Origin: Chloroflexia bacterium
GTDB taxonomy: Bacteria > Chloroflexota > Chloroflexia > Thermomicrobiales > UBA6265
Assembly: GCA_013696525.1 (NCBI GenBank)
Contig: JACCYK010000256.1
Location: 1 to 8,066 of the forward strand
Direction of reading: 5' to 3'
Length of the DNA: 8,066 nt
Shown here: positions 5,397 through 8,066 of the stretch, one piece after another
Numbering within the stretch: the stretch's first letter is position 1
Layout of the letters: each line of letters starts with the position of its first letter
The notes under the pieces: generated by a model
The model's database searches: none
What the model was told of the DNA's origin: nothing
The model's input: only the letters and a program-made list of their open reading frames with translations
Program-made: the position numbers and the translations under genes

Positions 5397-6026
5397 TCAG
5401 CTCGTACGCACCCCGTCCGGAGCCAGGAGCTTCCCCAGCACCGGGCTCTCGAATTCCGTCGCCAGGCAATCCATGTAAATCTCGTCCCACCAGCGGCCGG
5501 CCAGCCACCGGCACTGGCGACGACGACCGATCTCCTTGAACCCGGCCTTTTCGTAGGCGCGCCGCCCGGCGGGGTTGAACTCGAACACCGTCAGCATCAC
5601 GTTGTGCAGGCTCAACCCGGTGAAGGCGATATCCAACATCAGCCGGACCGTCTCGGTGCCGTACCCCTTGCCCCGGCAGGATGCCTCGCCGATGACGATG
5701 CCGAACGCGGCCGACCGGTTGCGGTGATCGATCTGGCGCAAGTCAGCGTTGCCGATCGGCCGCCAGGTACGCCGCTCGTAGACGGTAAAGATGACAACAT
5801 CACTCGCGGCGCCGCCGGCAGTCCGCTCGAACCAGGCGGTTTCAGCTTCGAGCGTCATCGGCGCCGGTGCCGCGCCAAGGTTTTGGGTCGTCGCTAAATC
5901 GTTCATCCAACGTTGGTAGCGGGGCACCAGGTCGCGCCGGATCGGGCCGAGCGCGACGAGATTGCCCTCGACGTTGATGATCTCCGGGCGAGGCAGCGCT
6001 GGTTGTTCTGTCGAGTCAACCGCCAT
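5397..6026 (-). CDS. GNAT family N-acetyltransferase, RimJ/RimL-like
   Basis: A 209-residue acetyltransferase that would move an acetyl group from acetyl-CoA to an amine; substrate unknown. The start is supported by GGAAGGGAG in the leader (on the plus strand within 6032-6040), 5 nt from the ATG. The acyl-CoA pyrophosphate loop is R-G-K-G-Y-G at 118-123 after the strand FGIVIGEA (108-115), and the later motif NPAGRRAYEKAGF (151-163) is typical of the RimJ/RimL type. The N-terminal L-x-x-W-x-N-D style segment (34-43) also fits. Families like this include ribosomal-protein acetylases and antibiotic- or polyamine-acetylating enzymes. It is the last gene of a minus-strand operon: its start overlaps the end of the upstream deoxyribosyltransferase gene by 11 nt, suggesting translational coupling. 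The C-terminal segment shares YMDCLA and 19 identical bases with that neighbour. Confidence 0.9.
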   Translation of the reverse strand: MAVDSTEQPALPRPEIINVEGNLVALGPIRRDLVPRYQRWMNDLATTQNLGAAPAPMTLEAETAWFERTAGGAASDVVIFTVYERRTWRPIGNADLRQIDHRNRSAAFGIVIGEASCRGKGYGTETVRLMLDIAFTGLSLHNVMLTVFEFNPAGRRAYEKAGFKEIGRRRQCRWLAGRWWDEIYMDCLATEFESPVLGKLLAPDGVRTS

Positions 6027-6516
6027 GCCCGCTCCCTTCCCGCCGCTCGCGAATCTCGATCAGACGCTCGATCATGGCGGGCTCACGCAGATAGACCCCA
6101 AGCGAGCGCTGGAGGCCGCCGGCGACCAAGGCGTTGATATGGAAAGCCTGGTTCTCGACCCCGACCTTTTCCGGGTGCGGCAAGGTGTGCAGCCGCATAT
6201 CGGTGGCCAGGCCGATCACGCCGTAGTAGCGGTCGGGATCGACCCGTTTCGCCAGGCAATCCATGTAGCCCGCCTCCCAGTTTGAGCCGGAATCTTCGCT
6301 GACGTGGAAGACGACGACCTGGCACGATTCGAGGGCGGCAATATCGACATCGTAGATCAGGCGGGGCGTGATGTCGGTCCGGGTCTTGTCATTCGTCGGC
6401 TCGTTCTCGTTCGGGCAGAAGACGTCGAAGCCGTGGCCGCGTAAGCGGGCGGCCAGGGCCAGGTTATAAGCGGCGTCCGCCGCGGTGAACATCGGTCCGG
6501 CCAGGTAGAGTTTCAT
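6016..6516 (-). CDS. Nucleoside 2-deoxyribosyltransferase family protein
   Basis: A 166-residue protein of the nucleoside 2-deoxyribosyltransferase fold. I chose the ATG at 6516 because AGGAG (plus strand 6521-6525) lies 4 nt before it; an ATG seven codons earlier (6537) has no such site. It opens with KLYLAGPMF, the nucleotide-binding first strand of the family. DVDIAALESCQVVVF (56-70) carries the conserved aspartates, and DSGSNWEAGY (75-84) carries E81 in the place of the catalytic glutamate. The family swaps the base on 2'-deoxyribonucleosides or hydrolyses deoxynucleoside monophosphates, acting in cytoplasmic nucleoside salvage or in hypermodified-nucleotide clean-up. Length is normal. 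It follows the transporter gene by 7 nt, with its ribosome site overlapping the transporter stop, and overlaps the acetyltransferase by 11 nt. The fold is secure; the exact substrate is not. Confidence 0.87.
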   Translation of the reverse strand: MKLYLAGPMFTAADAAYNLALAARLRGHGFDVFCPNENEPTNDKTRTDITPRLIYDVDIAALESCQVVVFHVSEDSGSNWEAGYMDCLAKRVDPDRYYGVIGLATDMRLHTLPHPEKVGVENQAFHINALVAGGLQRSLGVYLREPAMIERLIEIRERREGSGHGG

Positions 6517-6523
6517 CCCGCTC

Positions 6524-7957
6524 CTACGTTCGGTCATCGCCGGCGCCAGGCCGGCGACCGTCTCTCGCCGCGATCGCCCCAGTATCGCCGATCACGCCAT
6601 CGTCCTCGATCGGCAGCGTCGGCCGCTCGATTTCCATCTCTCGCTCCGCCTCGTGCGCCATCCCCGCCAGTGGCGGCGAGCCCGGCACCCGCTGCTTGGC
6701 GACGTCGATCTTCTGGGTCAGCCAGAGCGAGATGAAAATGAAAATGGTGCCGAAGAGGAAGGGGAACTGGTAGCCGAGCTGCACCCAGAGGGCGGCGCCG
6801 ATGATCGGCACCACCACGGCGGTCAGGTGGGCGAGGGAGATGCCCATCGCCAGGCTGGGCGCCAGGTCCTCCCGCCGGGCGATCTTGCGCAGGTAGGTCG
6901 TGGTCCCGATCGAGAACAGGAAGAGGAAGTTGTAGCCAAGATACGTCAGATAGAGCAGCCAGATGTTCCGCGAGAAGGCAAAGCCGAGGAAGACCAGCAG
7001 ATGCAGCGAGTACCCGATCGTCAGCATCCGCTTCTCGCCGAAGCGATCGACCATCTTGCCGATGAAGGCCCCGGCCCGCCAGTTGATCAGCGACGAGACG
7101 AGCAGCAGCGTGATCAGCGCCCGCGCATTGACCCCGAACTGCTCGACCAGCACGAACGGGGCGAAGGCAAAGTAGATCTGCATCCGGGAGCCGTCGAGGA
7201 AGCTCAGCCAGTAGTAGAGCCCGTACTCCTTGCGAAAGGTGATCGCCGGCGCCGCCCGCGCCGCCGCCCTGGAGTTGTCCGAGACCGGGAAGCGGAAGAT
7301 GACCACCGCGCCAATGACGGCGGCAACCCCGGACATGATGAGCAGGCCGCGCAGCCACGGTCCTTGATTTTCCAGCAGATTGCCGGTCTGCCACTCCACC
7401 CCCGAGACCACCGCCAAGACGACGATGAGGGCGACCAGGCTGCCGGCGAAGCCGATGCCGCGGAACCGGCCGAGGACGCTCCCCTCTTCGCCCGGCTTGG
7501 CCAGGGAGAGGCCGAGCGCGTCATGCAACTGCAACCAGGAATGAAAGCCGACGCTGCCGATCAGGGTGGGAATAATCAGGGAGGAAAACGAGGTGGCGGA
7601 GGCAAACAAGGCGTAGCCGATCCCCATGATTAGGAGCGAGAGCGCCGTCGCCCGCGCCATGCCCAGGCGCAGCAACACGGCGGCGACAAAGATCAGGAGG
7701 AAGCCCGGCACCTCCCGGATGGCGATCAGATACCCATTCTGGGCGCCATCCATGCCGATTTCATCGCGGAAGAAGTTGGGCGAGAGGGCCTGCGTGGCGT
7801 TGAGGGCAAAGGTCGCGACAAAGGTCGTGATCGCCAGCAGCAAGAACCCGAGGCGAAGCTGCTCGGCGCTCAGGCCCCGATCATCGGTTGGGTCACTGGT
7901 TGGTGCTTCGCTTGTCGCTCGGGCCGGGGCAGCAACCACGCGCGTTCCCACGTCCAT
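6524..7957 (-). CDS. MFS transporter, 12 membrane segments
   Basis: A 477-residue major facilitator superfamily permease of the inner membrane. A soluble 33-residue N-terminus is followed by about 12 hydrophobic segments, roughly at 34-55, 73-96, 101-120, 122-141, 167-187, 201-222, 248-272, 279-299, 311-328, 331-356, 370-393 and 395-414, then a charged cytoplasmic tail of about 60 residues rich in Glu, Asp and Arg. A long loop between segments 6 and 7 divides the halves. The loop after segment 8 has GKMVDRFGEKR (300-310), matching the MFS motif A pattern. The substrate is not identifiable; the deoxyribosyltransferase next door makes a nucleoside or base possible but this is inference. It is first in the operon. 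Its start is uncertain: there is no Shine-Dalgarno site, an in-frame TAG lies upstream, and an 11-bp hairpin ends 2 nt before the ATG. GTG codons 3 and 7 are alternatives. Confidence 0.88.
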   Translation of the reverse strand: MDVGTRVVAAPARATSEAPTSDPTDDRGLSAEQLRLGFLLLAITTFVATFALNATQALSPNFFRDEIGMDGAQNGYLIAIREVPGFLLIFVAAVLLRLGMARATALSLLIMGIGYALFASATSFSSLIIPTLIGSVGFHSWLQLHDALGLSLAKPGEEGSVLGRFRGIGFAGSLVALIVVLAVVSGVEWQTGNLLENQGPWLRGLLIMSGVAAVIGAVVIFRFPVSDNSRAAARAAPAITFRKEYGLYYWLSFLDGSRMQIYFAFAPFVLVEQFGVNARALITLLLVSSLINWRAGAFIGKMVDRFGEKRMLTIGYSLHLLVFLGFAFSRNIWLLYLTYLGYNFLFLFSIGTTTYLRKIARREDLAPSLAMGISLAHLTAVVVPIIGAALWVQLGYQFPFLFGTIFIFISLWLTQKIDVAKQRVPGSPPLAGMAHEAEREMEIERPTLPIEDDGVIGDTGAIAARDGRRPGAGDDRT

Positions 7958-7959
7958 TC

Positions 7960-7985
7960 GGAGCGGCCGGACACCCGGCCGCTCC
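7960..7985 (-). promoter_or_regulatory. 11-bp hairpin at transporter start
   Basis: GGAGCGGCCGG (7960-7970) pairs perfectly with CCGGCCGCTCC (7975-7985) around a 4-nt loop. In the transporter mRNA the stem would finish 2 nt before the AUG, where a ribosome binding site normally lies. It could restrain initiation or, if the transcript starts inside it, be absent. As DNA it could equally be an operator palindrome. Confidence 0.6.
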
Positions 7986-8002
7986 CCGATCCAGATGTCC
8001 GC

Positions 8003-8032
8003 AGTCTACGCCAGCGTGGTCGCGGTTGTCTT
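8003..8032 (-). promoter_or_regulatory. Possible promoter for transporter operon
   Basis: Read on the minus strand, AAGACA (plus 8027-8032) is followed after 18 bases by TAGACT (plus 8003-8008), each 4/6 to sigma-70-type -35 and -10 boxes. It lies about 45-75 bases before the transporter start, upstream of the hairpin. The match is modest and could be chance. Confidence 0.3.
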
Positions 8033-8066
8033 GATTGGCCTTGGTGCTCAGGTACGCTGCCGCCGG

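Noticed and set aside
6653..7633. 326-residue plus-strand open frame over the transporter
   Set aside because: It is the antisense of membrane segments and reads as charged Asp/Glu/Arg/Gln repeats, a usual shadow of a GC-rich hydrophobic gene.
7995..8066. Divergent plus-strand start (hydrophobic N-terminus) running off the right edge
   Set aside because: The 24 codons could be a signal peptide, but there is no Shine-Dalgarno site and the stretch is better placed as the upstream region of the minus-strand operon. Cannot be decided without more sequence.
1..8066. tRNA, rRNA, CRISPR arrays, integrase or transposase genes
   Set aside because: Looked for on both strands; no cloverleaf, regularly spaced repeats or recombinase motifs were seen.

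Overview
The window is GC-rich bacterial DNA that looks chromosomal. Two secreted proteins carry N-termini of a style I associate with Chloroflexota, class Thermomicrobia: a Cys-rich protein opening with a Tat-like RR motif, and a cupin whose signal peptide ends in ATAQ followed by DATPVP. The placement is by recall of protein style, not by a database search, and is tentative. I see no tRNA, rRNA, CRISPR array, phage gene or transposase gene.

Layout. Bases 1-255 are a leader region or the tail of an upstream unit. A Cys-rich exported protein (256-948, +) is followed by a 535-base gap that seems gene-free and ends in two small hairpins just before the ribosome binding site of a secreted cupin gene (1484-2005, +). 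After a strong hairpin comes a class I SAM-dependent methyltransferase (2101-2937, +), closed by an 11-bp hairpin. Next is a gene for a SWIM zinc-finger protein with helical repeats (3174-5136, +). In this sequence it is broken into three frames by two apparent single-base losses, and its ribosome binding site and start codon lie in a 23-bp tandem duplication. A 177-bp palindromic, MITE-like element (5180-5356) sits between it and a convergent three-gene operon on the minus strand. That operon reads, in transcription order, MFS transporter (7957-6524), nucleoside 2-deoxyribosyltransferase family protein (6516-6016) and RimJ/RimL-like GNAT acetyltransferase (6026-5397).

How the genes fit together. 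The minus-strand genes are spaced 7 nt apart or overlap by 11 nt, so they are almost certainly co-transcribed and translationally coupled. Import of a small molecule followed by base/deoxyribose exchange is a reasonable reading, but the transporter substrate is unknown. The plus-strand genes are separated by hairpins and show no obvious common pathway.

Most worth a second look: the SWIM locus (duplicated start module, two same-direction frameshifts, His/Tyr-rich insert); the palindromic element, whose two arms can each fold alone or pair with each other; the 11-bp hairpin 2 nt before the transporter start codon, which has no visible Shine-Dalgarno sequence; and a 19-bp identity shared in phase by two unrelated genes of the operon.
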